The position numbers and the translations under genes are program-made. From JAADHY01 sp964428935 (GTDB lineage Bacteria; Planctomycetota; Planctomycetia; Planctomycetales; Planctomycetaceae), in NCBI GenBank assembly GCA_964428935.1, contig CAYSAG010000062.1:1-20726 (forward strand): DNA of 20,726 nt. The letters are read 5' to 3'. Shown one piece after another: positions 1 through 8,364 of the stretch (the stretch's first letter is position 1; the number at the start of each line of letters is the position of its first letter). The notes below the pieces were generated by a model. That model did no database searches, was not told the origin of the DNA, and saw only the letters and a program-made list of their open reading frames with translations.

Positions 1-587
1 GCAATCCGCGCGTGACTCGAAGCCCGTTCCGCCCCGACCACGTTCCCGCCCGCCGGTATGGCCACCAGCACCAACAGCACAGTCGCCCGGAAAGCACGAC
101 ACCTCATTCTGTGACTCCTTTGCTCACAGCCTCTGTTGTTCCAGCCGTCGAAGCCTTTGTTGCTGCAGCCGTCGAACCGGTTGCGGTTCCGCTTCACTTT
201 CGACAATCTTCTTCCGCCAGACGTCGCTTCGCAACCCGGACCACCGGCCGGTGTGCTCGAACCGGCCCGTCGCCTTCCGTGGACTCGGTCGAGCCGCCCG
301 GTGGACCGCACGAAAGCAAACCGCTACCGTAGTCAGACAGAGCCGACGCCGAGTCGTGACGTCTCGCCAAGGCCTCGCAGCGACGTCTCCGCCCGCCCGA
401 CCACCTTGGCCCCGACGCGACTCGCAAACGGACGACCAACCGGGCCGGCTTCGTGCCAGACTCGGCGCCGGCCTCCGACACAGCCTGCCCTGCGGCACCG
501 CGCGACGAACCTTGGGTCTGCCGCCGAACGGGCAAGAAGAATTTCGCCTCACCCGACACCACCAAGACAGACGACCGTGGAGAGGAA
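1..587. other. upstream gap, no convincing gene
   Basis: No reading frame here has a credible protein: the translations are arginine-, proline- and serine-rich and lack a start with a ribosome binding site. In frame 1 the first bases read Ala-Ile-Arg-Ala and then TGA at 13-15, so the window could begin in the last codons of an upstream gene, but this rests on four codons. An 11-base direct repeat CAGCCGTCGAA occurs at 142-152 and 166-176. The last part (550-577) is free of T and leads into the ribosome binding site of the first gene. A promoter for that gene probably lies here, but I cannot place it. Confidence 0.5.
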
Positions 588-3500
588 ATGAACCGCTTGC
601 AGCGAACCAGACTCACAACCGCCTGGCTCCTCTGGGCCGCCGTCTGCCTGTGCGTGGTCTCTGTCGAAGCCGGCGTCCAGCGGACCAGACACAGCTCGGC
701 GAGCAAAGGCTCGAGCGCCAGAGTGCGTCACGCCAGCGAGCGGTCCGTTGGGGAAGCCTTCGCCCCGGTCGCGGACGTCACGGTCGACGGCATTGGCGTC
801 TTTCCGCTGAGCGGCCAGACTTGGCGCAGTCAGGTTCTGTCGTACCCCGAACCGGTGGGCGAACAGCAGCGAGTCTGGTCGGGACCGGACTTCTTTGCGT
901 TCGAGTACGGGGAGCCGTGCGACTTCCGACGGCGCGACTTCGTGAAGGAGTACGGCTACTTCGGCGGCGGCTCGTACAAAATTCAAAACGGCCGAATGGT
1001 TTTCACCGTCGGCAGGCGTCCCTTCTACTTCGGGTTTGGTGGAATCGACGACGACCGCACCCGGCCCTCGAACCGCTTCGGCGCCTGCTGGGGTCCGAAC
1101 CTGAAAGACCGGTACCGACTGCGAATGGTGCTGGAACAGGACCGGCCGACCCAATGGACCTTCGGGCTGGACTCGGCGCGCAAAGGAAGCCTGCGACGCA
1201 CGCGAAGGTCATTCACCATTCCTGGCACTGGCGAAGTCGTTTTCGAGGCGGACCTGGGCTACGTCCGGAACCTGTGGCAGCGACAACGCATTGTCGGTTT
1301 CCGTTTCGACTGCCTGACGCCAGGTGCGACGGTGAAGATTCAGTCGATTCAAATCGCCCCGTCCTCGGCGAACGTTTACTTCCGCAAACGGTTCTCGCTG
1401 CCCGCACAGCCGGTTCTGGCTCACGCAACCTACCAGGTCACTCCGGTCTACGACCTGTACGTCAATGGAAAGAAGGTCGACTCGGGCACGCGTTTCTACG
1501 CGACCAGCCCCTCGCTGCAAAAGACCATTGACCTGCGGCCGTACTTGCGTGCGGGCGAGAACGTGGTCGCCTACCGTTGTGAGTTTCTCAGCTGGGCGCC
1601 GTGGAGCGAGGTGGCCAGCTGGCGGTTCGAGGCCGTCGCGGTGGACCGCAACGGCACGGTGACCCACATTCTGGGCGACCGGGATTGGCGGTGCAGTCTG
1701 TCCGCCGAACCGGGTTGGACCGACTTGAACTTCGACGACAGTCACTGGCGACGTCCGAAACTGACGCCGTACTTCAACCGAATGGACCGCGTGAAAACTC
1801 GCGTTTCCACGGGCATGAACCCGCGGCACATGGGCATGCTGGACGTGGCCGTCGTGGGGCACAAGTACCCGGTCTTCGACGTGGGCACGCCGGCGGTGTT
1901 CGAAGTGCGTTTGCCCGCCGGCGTCGAGGGTAAGTACCAGCCGGTGGTCGAAGTCTTCAAAGCCGGGACCAGCGAGCAAGTGGAACGGGCCCGTCCGGTG
2001 CTGGTCGCCAAGGACCGCGACCGGGTGACCTACCGAGTCACGCTTCGCACCGACAGCGTCGGTCCGTTCCGGTTGGAGTGGAAGCTACTGGACGGGCAAG
2101 GCAAGGCGGTTGAAACCCGCCGCGAAGAGATGGTCGTGGTGGGGCCGATTCCGCAAGACCGTGTCCCGCTGGCGGCGTTCGAGCAAGAGCTTGAAAGGCG
2201 GCTCGAACGGGTCGTCCACATTGACTGCACGAAACCGCCCGAAGGTCCCGGCCGATTTCTCGACCACAGCGGCATGAACCGCAAGCCGCAGCTCAACAAA
2301 GGTCGCGTCGTTCGTACGGACGGACTGGCTTACCGCGAGACCGGGCCGGACCTCTTCGACTACTTCGCCTACGCCGTTCGGCTGAAGGACCGTGGCGAGC
2401 CGCACCTGGTGGAAGTCGTCGTGCCCGACGACCAGGAACGCTACATTTACTCCGGAGTCCTCGAACTGCACCCGGTCCGCTACCGGAACAACTCGCCGCG
2501 CAAGGCCGTTTTCTCCGCGACCGGCTCGGCCCTGACCGGCGGCCGATTCCCGCTGACCCACGGCACGCGCCGCATTCGCTACGTCTACCACCCGACCAGC
2601 GAGACGGCCGCGGTGGTCGTCATGAACGGTCGGCGCGACAGCCGAGCCGCCGCCTGTGAAATCAACATTTACCGGGTCCGTGGAGGATTGCCGGCTCTCG
2701 ACGTTCCGAAAACCGACCGGCTGCTCGGCACGCACAACGAGCGGCTGTCGGTCGTGACGCGGTCGCTCGCCTGCGAGAATCCAATGGAAAACGACCGAAT
2801 CTTGCAACTGAACCCGCACCGCGACGCCTGGTACCACTGGTACCGCATTTTCGAGCGGAAGATTCGTCTGCTGCGGTTCCAAGGCCGCAACATGACTGTC
2901 GAAGGACTGTTCATGTACCAGCAGGCCGAGTTTCCGTCGGTGTCCAACTCGCCCGGCGCTGCCAGCGACGAGTTCGACGCCGCGTACTTGGGCTTCAAAA
3001 TGTACGAGCACAACGGCATTCGTTGCCTGGTCGGCGTGGAGTACATGTGCAACCAGGCCATGCTGGTCGCGAACGTCGACACGGTGAGCGACCGGCGCAT
3101 GTGGCGGGGTGAGCCGACAATGCAGCAGGTCGACCGCTACGGCCGCCAGCTCGCGTGCCTCAACAACGCCGGCGTCAACTTCCTGCACCCGACGGTGGAA
3201 AAGTACTTCATGGACGTCGTGCAGGAAATCCGCGACCGCTACCGAGATTGCAAAGCCATCGTCGGCATGAACCTCGTCGTCGGGAACTGGTACGCTCCCA
3301 GCTTCGGCATGCGTGGCTTCTTGGACTTGCTGCCGATCGAAATCGGGTACGGCGACTACACGGTTGGGTTGTTCGAGCGGGAGACGGGCGTCCGGCTGCC
3401 GGTCGACCCCACGTCGCCCGACCGCTTTGCGAAACGCTACCAGCTGCTGACGACGACCTACCGCGACCGCTGGCTCCAGTGGCGGGCGGCCAAGTTGCGG

Positions 3501-4559
3501 CAGTTTCTGCAGCGCGTGTCCGAGCGGCTGCGAGCCGGTCCGAATCCGTGGCGGCTGTACGTCTACCCGACGTTCAAACACCAGCAAATCGACCAAATGC
3601 CTTGGCTCCGCGAGCCGACAACGCACCGTCAGCAGTGCGTGACGGGCATGCGAGACTTTCTGCTGCAAAGCGGCTTTCCGCTGGAGCTTTACCAGGACGA
3701 CCCGAACATTCGGCTGGTCGCTCCGTTGGTGACGGTCGGGTTCAAAGGCCGCACGGCCGACGAACACCTGGTCGACCACTACACGTGGAACAACAACCCG
3801 GGCACGTTGGCGGCCGTCCAGCAGCTCGGCAGCTTTTTCATCAACACGGCGTTGGACGAGGTGGACTGTCCGGCCACCGCGGCCAAAGACTGGCCGTGGA
3901 CCGGCACCACGCGCGGCGTTTTCGTCGCTCGCGGAATTGAGGACAACGCCATGACCGACTTCGTCAACGTTCTGGCTCACGCCACGCCGCAGGTCGTCTT
4001 CACCCAATGGATGGACTGCAACATGGAAACGGGCGCGGGAGCTCAACTGCGTCGCTTCGCCCGCGAGTTCTACGTCACACCCGACGTCGCGTTCGAACCG
4101 CTGCCGGCCGAGCAGGTCCGTGGAGTGCTTGCTCAGTCGGCCGTCGGTCCCAACGGCGAACTTTTCCTGCGCCTGGTCAACAACTCGCCGTACCAGTCGG
4201 CCGGAACCCTTGAACTGGCCGCCGCTTCGGTCGAAGACCTGGTTTACGACGTGTCTGTGTCTGCCGACGGCGAAGGCCGGTACTCGGTGACGCTGCTTCC
4301 GAACGACGTTCGGACTTTCCGGATTCGCGGCGCGACGTCCAAAGACGTCCGCTGCGTTTTCGCCTTCGACCCAGAAGTGGCTCGGACGCTGCTGGACCGC
4401 GCGAAGCAGCTACTCGGCCGACCCGGGGTCCGTACCCGCATTCCGCCGGAGAAGCTGCGACGACTGCGAGCGGCCTGGACAGCTCGGGACGCTTTCGCGG
4501 CCTACCAGGCTCTGGCCGACTACGAAGTCTTCGCCGTCACTCATGCCACGGGCCGGTGA
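588..4559 (+). CDS. large secreted glycoside-hydrolase-like protein with rhamnosidase-N-like domain
   Basis: A 1323-residue exported protein, probably acting on an extracellular glycan. The ATG at 588 is chosen over an upstream in-frame ATG (453) because GGAG at 579-582 sits 5 bases before it and a signal peptide follows at once (hydrophobic core about residues 12-22, likely cut after VEA). Residues about 285-390 (YDLYVNGKKVDSGTRF, then ILGDRDW and FDDSHW) resemble the N-terminal sandwich of bacterial alpha-L-rhamnosidases. About 428-520 looks like an Ig-type fold. About 740-1160 looks like a TIM barrel (strand-like segments near 814 VGVEYM, 888 IVGMNLVV, 991 YVYPTF, 1032 LELYQDD, 1139 VFTQW). 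About 1185-1245 is a beta-sandwich of the kind that ends many glycoside hydrolases, and the C-terminus is helical. I could not place the two catalytic acids, so neither family nor substrate is assigned. It may represent an undescribed family. Confidence 0.85.
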   Translation: MNRLQRTRLTTAWLLWAAVCLCVVSVEAGVQRTRHSSASKGSSARVRHASERSVGEAFAPVADVTVDGIGVFPLSGQTWRSQVLSYPEPVGEQQRVWSGPDFFAFEYGEPCDFRRRDFVKEYGYFGGGSYKIQNGRMVFTVGRRPFYFGFGGIDDDRTRPSNRFGACWGPNLKDRYRLRMVLEQDRPTQWTFGLDSARKGSLRRTRRSFTIPGTGEVVFEADLGYVRNLWQRQRIVGFRFDCLTPGATVKIQSIQIAPSSANVYFRKRFSLPAQPVLAHATYQVTPVYDLYVNGKKVDSGTRFYATSPSLQKTIDLRPYLRAGENVVAYRCEFLSWAPWSEVASWRFEAVAVDRNGTVTHILGDRDWRCSLSAEPGWTDLNFDDSHWRRPKLTPYFNRMDRVKTRVSTGMNPRHMGMLDVAVVGHKYPVFDVGTPAVFEVRLPAGVEGKYQPVVEVFKAGTSEQVERARPVLVAKDRDRVTYRVTLRTDSVGPFRLEWKLLDGQGKAVETRREEMVVVGPIPQDRVPLAAFEQELERRLERVVHIDCTKPPEGPGRFLDHSGMNRKPQLNKGRVVRTDGLAYRETGPDLFDYFAYAVRLKDRGEPHLVEVVVPDDQERYIYSGVLELHPVRYRNNSPRKAVFSATGSALTGGRFPLTHGTRRIRYVYHPTSETAAVVVMNGRRDSRAAACEINIYRVRGGLPALDVPKTDRLLGTHNERLSVVTRSLACENPMENDRILQLNPHRDAWYHWYRIFERKIRLLRFQGRNMTVEGLFMYQQAEFPSVSNSPGAASDEFDAAYLGFKMYEHNGIRCLVGVEYMCNQAMLVANVDTVSDRRMWRGEPTMQQVDRYGRQLACLNNAGVNFLHPTVEKYFMDVVQEIRDRYRDCKAIVGMNLVVGNWYAPSFGMRGFLDLLPIEIGYGDYTVGLFERETGVRLPVDPTSPDRFAKRYQLLTTTYRDRWLQWRAAKLRQFLQRVSERLRAGPNPWRLYVYPTFKHQQIDQMPWLREPTTHRQQCVTGMRDFLLQSGFPLELYQDDPNIRLVAPLVTVGFKGRTADEHLVDHYTWNNNPGTLAAVQQLGSFFINTALDEVDCPATAAKDWPWTGTTRGVFVARGIEDNAMTDFVNVLAHATPQVVFTQWMDCNMETGAGAQLRRFAREFYVTPDVAFEPLPAEQVRGVLAQSAVGPNGELFLRLVNNSPYQSAGTLELAAASVEDLVYDVSVSADGEGRYSVTLLPNDVRTFRIRGATSKDVRCVFAFDPEVARTLLDRAKQLLGRPGVRTRIPPEKLRRLRAAWTARDAFAAYQALADYEVFAVTHATGR

Positions 4560-4667
4560 CGCGTTACCGCGGTTCAGGACGGCGCAGAGACGAGCAACGC
4601 CTTGGCCGGTGAAAACAAGCAACGGCCCGGCCGGCAGCCGTCTTCGTGTGTCGGCCGGTTTGCACTT

Positions 4668-4733
4668 ACCACACAAGACAGACCAACGCACAGAAACAGA
4701 CACCAACGCACAGAGACAAACGAGGAGAAACGA
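4668..4733 (+). promoter_or_regulatory. T-free leader with 20-base tandem repeat
   Basis: From 4668 to the A of the start codon at 4734 there is no T in 67 bases. Within it ACCAACGCACAGAAACAGAC (4682-4701) is followed directly by a copy differing at two positions (4702-4721). The GAGGAG ribosome binding site at 4722-4727 comes next, 6 bases before the ATG. A transcript of this stretch would hold almost no secondary structure. The role as an unstructured translation-promoting leader is inferred. Confidence 0.5.
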
Positions 4734-6515
4734 ATGAGGAAGACGCTGCACACTGCTCTGGCTCTGACGGTGTGGCTGGCTCTGTTGCAGCCGGTTCGTG
4801 GCCAGCGTTTCGACCCGGCCGAACTGGAACGGCTTTCGAAACAGGGCCAAACGCTGAGCGTCGAGGTCACGCAGGCGTTCCCACTGCCCGAACAACGCGT
4901 GGTCGGAGACACGGGCGTCAACGTGCTCATTGACCTGGCCCACCAAGCGACGTTCCAAGCCATGTGGAGCCTGCCGGGAGAATTGCGTCGACACGGTTTT
5001 CGAGCGGTCGGCAGCCAAGCGACGCTCGACACGGTCCTTCAGCCAGGCAGTCTGTGTCGGATTCGCATTGCCGTTGGAAAGCGACGCCCGTTCGCCTGGT
5101 GGCGAGCTCCGAAATGGAACGCCGTCGTGACGTTCCAAACCCAGCCGAACGCTCCGGCCTACCTGCCCGAAGAAATCGCGGCCCTGAAGAAATTCGTCGA
5201 CGCCGGTGGCGGACTGGTCATTGCTTGTGGCGACACGCGAAATGCGGACACCGTCAAAGCGTGGAGTTTGAACCGACTGTTGGCGGCGTTCGACGCGCAG
5301 CTTCTGACCGACGTCGACCAGGTCGACGGGTACCGGGTCACGCCGTTGCGGGTCGGTCGGCAATGGGAGGTGGTTCGACGGGCCGAGCGTGGCGGCGTGG
5401 CCGTGGCTCGACGACGTTTCGGCCGCGGACGCGTGGTCGTCTACTGCTCCAGTCGCCTCTTGTTCTGGGACAAGCGGGCTGAACCCGACTCACCGCGGTC
5501 GCGTGCCCAGCGGGGTCGCTCGCTGGCCGAGCAGCTGCAGTGGGCCTCGGCCGGGTCGCCGCCTGCCGGCGGAACTCGACGTCTTCCGCGAGAGGCCGGC
5601 GGTGGCGGGCCAATCTACCCCGAGCTGGAGGAAGTCGTCGCCGGTGTCGTGGTCTACTACGCCAAGAACCAGTTGCCCGAGCTGCTCAAGGCGGTTCGCG
5701 AAGACATGCCCAAAGTCGCCGAACGGGTGCAGCAGTGGCTGCCGTCGCCGAAGCCGGACGAGCCCATGTACTTGATTGTGTCGGCTGGTGGCGGAGGCGG
5801 CTGGGCGGTCAACGCCTACCGGCCGAAGGAGACCGGAGTCATTTCACTCTCGCCCCGAGGACTGCTGTCGGTCTTCGCTCACGAGCTGGCTCACACCATG
5901 AGCGGCCCGGTCAACGACGCCGGACGCACAGCCGCCAACTGGCCGCAGGGCAATCAGGGTGAGTCGCACGCAGGCTGGTTCCAGGGCAAAATCAATGCGT
6001 TGTTCGACCCGTCGCTCAGACAAAAGGCCAACCGCGACTGCAACCGGCTTTTCCGGTTCGACCCGACCGGCCGCGAGTTGGACCTGGCCATGCCGCCAGC
6101 CGAACTGCGTCGGAAGTGGGGTAAGGGCAAGGAATGGGTAAAAATGTGGTGGGTGTGGCAGAAACTAGACGACCGTTACGGGACCACGTGGTACCCGCGC
6201 TGGCGGTGGGTGCAGTACACTCGTTGGAAAGACGACCCGAACCGCCAGCTCAGCTGGGACGAAACGGTCGAAGACATGAGCATTGCGGTGGGCGAGGACC
6301 TCTTTCCGTTTTTCCGAAAAATCGGCACGAGCTTGAAGCGGGAACGGTTTCCGGAAGCGGAGTTCCTGGGCCAGAGAATTGTGTTGCCGGTCGCACCGCT
6401 CGAGGTGAGCCCGGCTGGCCCGGTTCGCCTGGACCCCATTGGCGACTACAAGCAGCCGTTGAAGCCGCGACCCGACACCGGCGCCGCTCGGCGACACCGG
6501 TCACTACGGCCGTGA
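4734..6515 (+). CDS. secreted M60-like zinc metallopeptidase
   Basis: A 593-residue exported protein. The ATG at 4734 has GAGGAG 6 bases upstream and opens a signal peptide (hydrophobic residues about 6-18, likely cut after VRG). About residues 120-270 resemble a ThuA/glutamine-amidotransferase-like fold (FVDAGGGLVIACGDTRN), often found ahead of such enzymes. The peptidase core carries HELAHT at 383-388, giving the two zinc histidines and the catalytic glutamate, and E410 in GESHAGWF 22 residues on fits the third ligand of an HExxHx(8-28)E gluzincin. The later segment WDETVEDMSIAVGEDLFPFF resembles the C-terminal half of M60-like domains. Members of M60 known in gut bacteria and pathogens cut mucin-type glycoproteins, so a glycoprotein substrate is likely but inferred. 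The gap to the previous gene is 174 bases. A different gluzincin family is the main alternative. Confidence 0.8.
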   Translation: MRKTLHTALALTVWLALLQPVRGQRFDPAELERLSKQGQTLSVEVTQAFPLPEQRVVGDTGVNVLIDLAHQATFQAMWSLPGELRRHGFRAVGSQATLDTVLQPGSLCRIRIAVGKRRPFAWWRAPKWNAVVTFQTQPNAPAYLPEEIAALKKFVDAGGGLVIACGDTRNADTVKAWSLNRLLAAFDAQLLTDVDQVDGYRVTPLRVGRQWEVVRRAERGGVAVARRRFGRGRVVVYCSSRLLFWDKRAEPDSPRSRAQRGRSLAEQLQWASAGSPPAGGTRRLPREAGGGGPIYPELEEVVAGVVVYYAKNQLPELLKAVREDMPKVAERVQQWLPSPKPDEPMYLIVSAGGGGGWAVNAYRPKETGVISLSPRGLLSVFAHELAHTMSGPVNDAGRTAANWPQGNQGESHAGWFQGKINALFDPSLRQKANRDCNRLFRFDPTGRELDLAMPPAELRRKWGKGKEWVKMWWVWQKLDDRYGTTWYPRWRWVQYTRWKDDPNRQLSWDETVEDMSIAVGEDLFPFFRKIGTSLKRERFPEAEFLGQRIVLPVAPLEVSPAGPVRLDPIGDYKQPLKPRPDTGAARRHRSLRP

Positions 6516-6608
6516 GGCGGGCCCCCACCGGTCTTCATTCGCCCTGCTGAAGAGAATGGCTCGACTCGACTGCGTGGCCCGGTCAGACAACTCGGACACA
6601 CCCGTGTC

Positions 6609-6612
6609 GGAG
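6609..6612 (+). promoter_or_regulatory. ribosome binding site deciding the serine ammonia-lyase start
   Basis: GGAG lies 6 bases before ATG 6619. The alternative in-frame ATG at 6556 has only a weak AAGAGA tract directly upstream. The protein from 6619 begins MLVSVFNDVIGP, which matches the usual N-terminus of the family, so 6619 is preferred. Confidence 0.6.
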
Positions 6613-6618
6613 ACAGGC

Positions 6619-8205
6619 ATGCTGGTCAGCGTGTTCAACGACGTCATTGGACCGGTCATGCGTGGCCCGTCCAGCTCTCATTGTGCCGCCGCTCTGCGCA
6701 TTGGCCGGCTGGCTCGCGACCTGATGGACGGGCGGCTCGACCAGGTGCTCGTCCAATTCGACCGGCACGGCTCGCTGGCTACGACCCACGCCACTCAAGG
6801 CACGGACATGGGGCTGTGGGGCGGCCTGCTGGGCTGGGACGCCGCCGACGAACGTCTGCCCGACTCGGAGCGAGCCCTTCGAGAAGCGGGCATTGAAGCT
6901 CAAATCGAAATCCTCGACCTCCACGACCCACACCCCAACACCTACCACCTGCACCTGCGGAACGGCGACGTCGAGCACCGGTTGCGAGCCGTGTCGACGG
7001 GCGGGGGAATGGTTGAGCTCAACCAGCTCGACGACTTCGCCGTTTCGATTCACGGCGACTACTACGAAACGCTCCTTCGGACCACCGGCCACGGCCGAGC
7101 GGTCGCGGCGCGGATTGCAGAAGCGTTTGAAGCCGACCAGGTGCTGGTACATTCGGGCGAGGCGGGCGAGCTGGTGGAGGTCAAGGCTCAACGCTTTGTT
7201 CCCGACGACCTGCTGGAGGCACTCCGAGCCGAATTTGCGGTCGGCCCGGTCCACCGGCTGCGTCCCGTGCTGCCCGTCTTGTCTCGCAAGAACCTGCAGG
7301 TGCCGTTCCGCACCTGCGAGCAAATGCTGCGGTACAACCAGGACCGAGGCTGGCCGCTGTGGAGGCTGGGCGTCGAGTACGAGTCGGCTCGCGGCAACCT
7401 GACCGCCGACGAGGTGCTCGGACGCATGCTCGAAATCGTTCGCCTGTTGCGACGCTCGGTCCAGCAAGGTTTGGCCGGCACTCGCTACGAAGACCGCATT
7501 CTGGGCTACCAGTGCGGTCGGTTCAAAGACCGAATGGACTCCGGACGACTGCTCGACGGCGGCGTGTTGAACCGAATGGTCCTTTACGTCTCGGCGCTGA
7601 TGGAAGTGAAGAGCTCACTGGGGGTCATTGTGGCCGCTCCGACAGCCGGTGCCTGCGCGGCCTTGCCCGGCGCTTGTCTGGCCGTGGTCGACCAGTTGGG
7701 CCTTTCGGACGAGTCGGCGGCTCGAGCTCTGCTGGCCGCCGGCGTCGTGGGCGTGTTCATTGCCGACCGCTCGACGTTCGCGGCCGAGGTGGCAGGGTGT
7801 CAGGCCGAGTGCGGAGCGGCGTCGTGCATGGCCGCGGCTGCTTTGGTGGACTTGGCTGGAGGCACGGCCGAACAGGCGACCGCTGCCGCCTCGATGGCTC
7901 TGCAAAACTCGCTGGGCCTCATCTGCGACCCGGTGGCCAGTCGAGTCGAGGTGCCGTGTCTCGGAAAGAACGTCCAGGCCGCCGCCAACGCGCTCGCCTG
8001 CGCCAACATGGCCTTGGCCGACTACGACCCGGTCATTCCGCTGGACGAAGTCATTGACGCAGCGGACCGAGTGGGTCGCAGTCTGCCGCGCGAACTGCGC
8101 TGCACGGCGCTGGGCGGTCTGGCCACAACGCCGACAGCCTGCCGGTTGGCTCAGAAATTGGGAACTTGCTGTCCGGACGAGTCACCCCGACAAGGCGCCG
8201 GCTGA
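6619..8205 (+). CDS. sdaA: L-serine ammonia-lyase, iron-sulfur dependent (fused beta and alpha)
   Basis: A 528-residue cytosolic enzyme that deaminates L-serine to pyruvate and ammonia using a [4Fe-4S] cluster instead of PLP. The beta domain opens the protein with SVFNDVIGPVMRGPSSSH (residues about 4-21), the family signature. The alpha domain follows from about residue 230, with AAPTAGACAALPGA and a GCQAECGAASCMAAAAL segment. C394, C436 and C447 are spaced 42 and 11 apart, as I recall for the cluster ligands of the Legionella enzyme, and the last two lie in the expected CDP and VPCLGKN contexts. The tail after about residue 510 is short and holds a Cys-Cys pair; whether either cysteine acts as the fourth-iron ligand seen in some homologues cannot be told. 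It is the only clearly cytosolic metabolic enzyme in a run of exported proteins. An extended start at 6556 is possible. Confidence 0.93.
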   Translation: MLVSVFNDVIGPVMRGPSSSHCAAALRIGRLARDLMDGRLDQVLVQFDRHGSLATTHATQGTDMGLWGGLLGWDAADERLPDSERALREAGIEAQIEILDLHDPHPNTYHLHLRNGDVEHRLRAVSTGGGMVELNQLDDFAVSIHGDYYETLLRTTGHGRAVAARIAEAFEADQVLVHSGEAGELVEVKAQRFVPDDLLEALRAEFAVGPVHRLRPVLPVLSRKNLQVPFRTCEQMLRYNQDRGWPLWRLGVEYESARGNLTADEVLGRMLEIVRLLRRSVQQGLAGTRYEDRILGYQCGRFKDRMDSGRLLDGGVLNRMVLYVSALMEVKSSLGVIVAAPTAGACAALPGACLAVVDQLGLSDESAARALLAAGVVGVFIADRSTFAAEVAGCQAECGAASCMAAAALVDLAGGTAEQATAAASMALQNSLGLICDPVASRVEVPCLGKNVQAAANALACANMALADYDPVIPLDEVIDAADRVGRSLPRELRCTALGGLATTPTACRLAQKLGTCCPDESPRQGAG

Positions 8206-8364
8206 CGCTCGGACGCGGCAGCGTCGGCGGTCGACTGGCCCGCGGGCCGTCGAGCCGCTCGAAACTGCCCGACCAACGTCTCCGTCTCCACAGTGAACGA
8301 CGAACATTCGCAGCCGGCCGCTCGCCGCGGGCACGTGGGTACCTTCAGAAAACGGGAGCCAGCC

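Noticed and set aside
453..587. Upstream in-frame extension of the first gene
   Set aside because: The added 45 residues would bury the signal peptide, and no ribosome binding site precedes 453.
251..1531. 426-codon plus-strand frame overlapping the first gene
   Set aside because: The product is Arg/Pro/Gly-rich without domains, and the overlapping frame from 588 has a signal peptide and ribosome binding site.
2085..4046. 653-codon open frame on the minus strand
   Set aside because: It lies antisense inside the first gene, which has a signal peptide, a ribosome binding site and domain-like features. The antisense translation is Val/Arg/Gln-rich with no motif, as expected from GC-rich codon use on the other strand.
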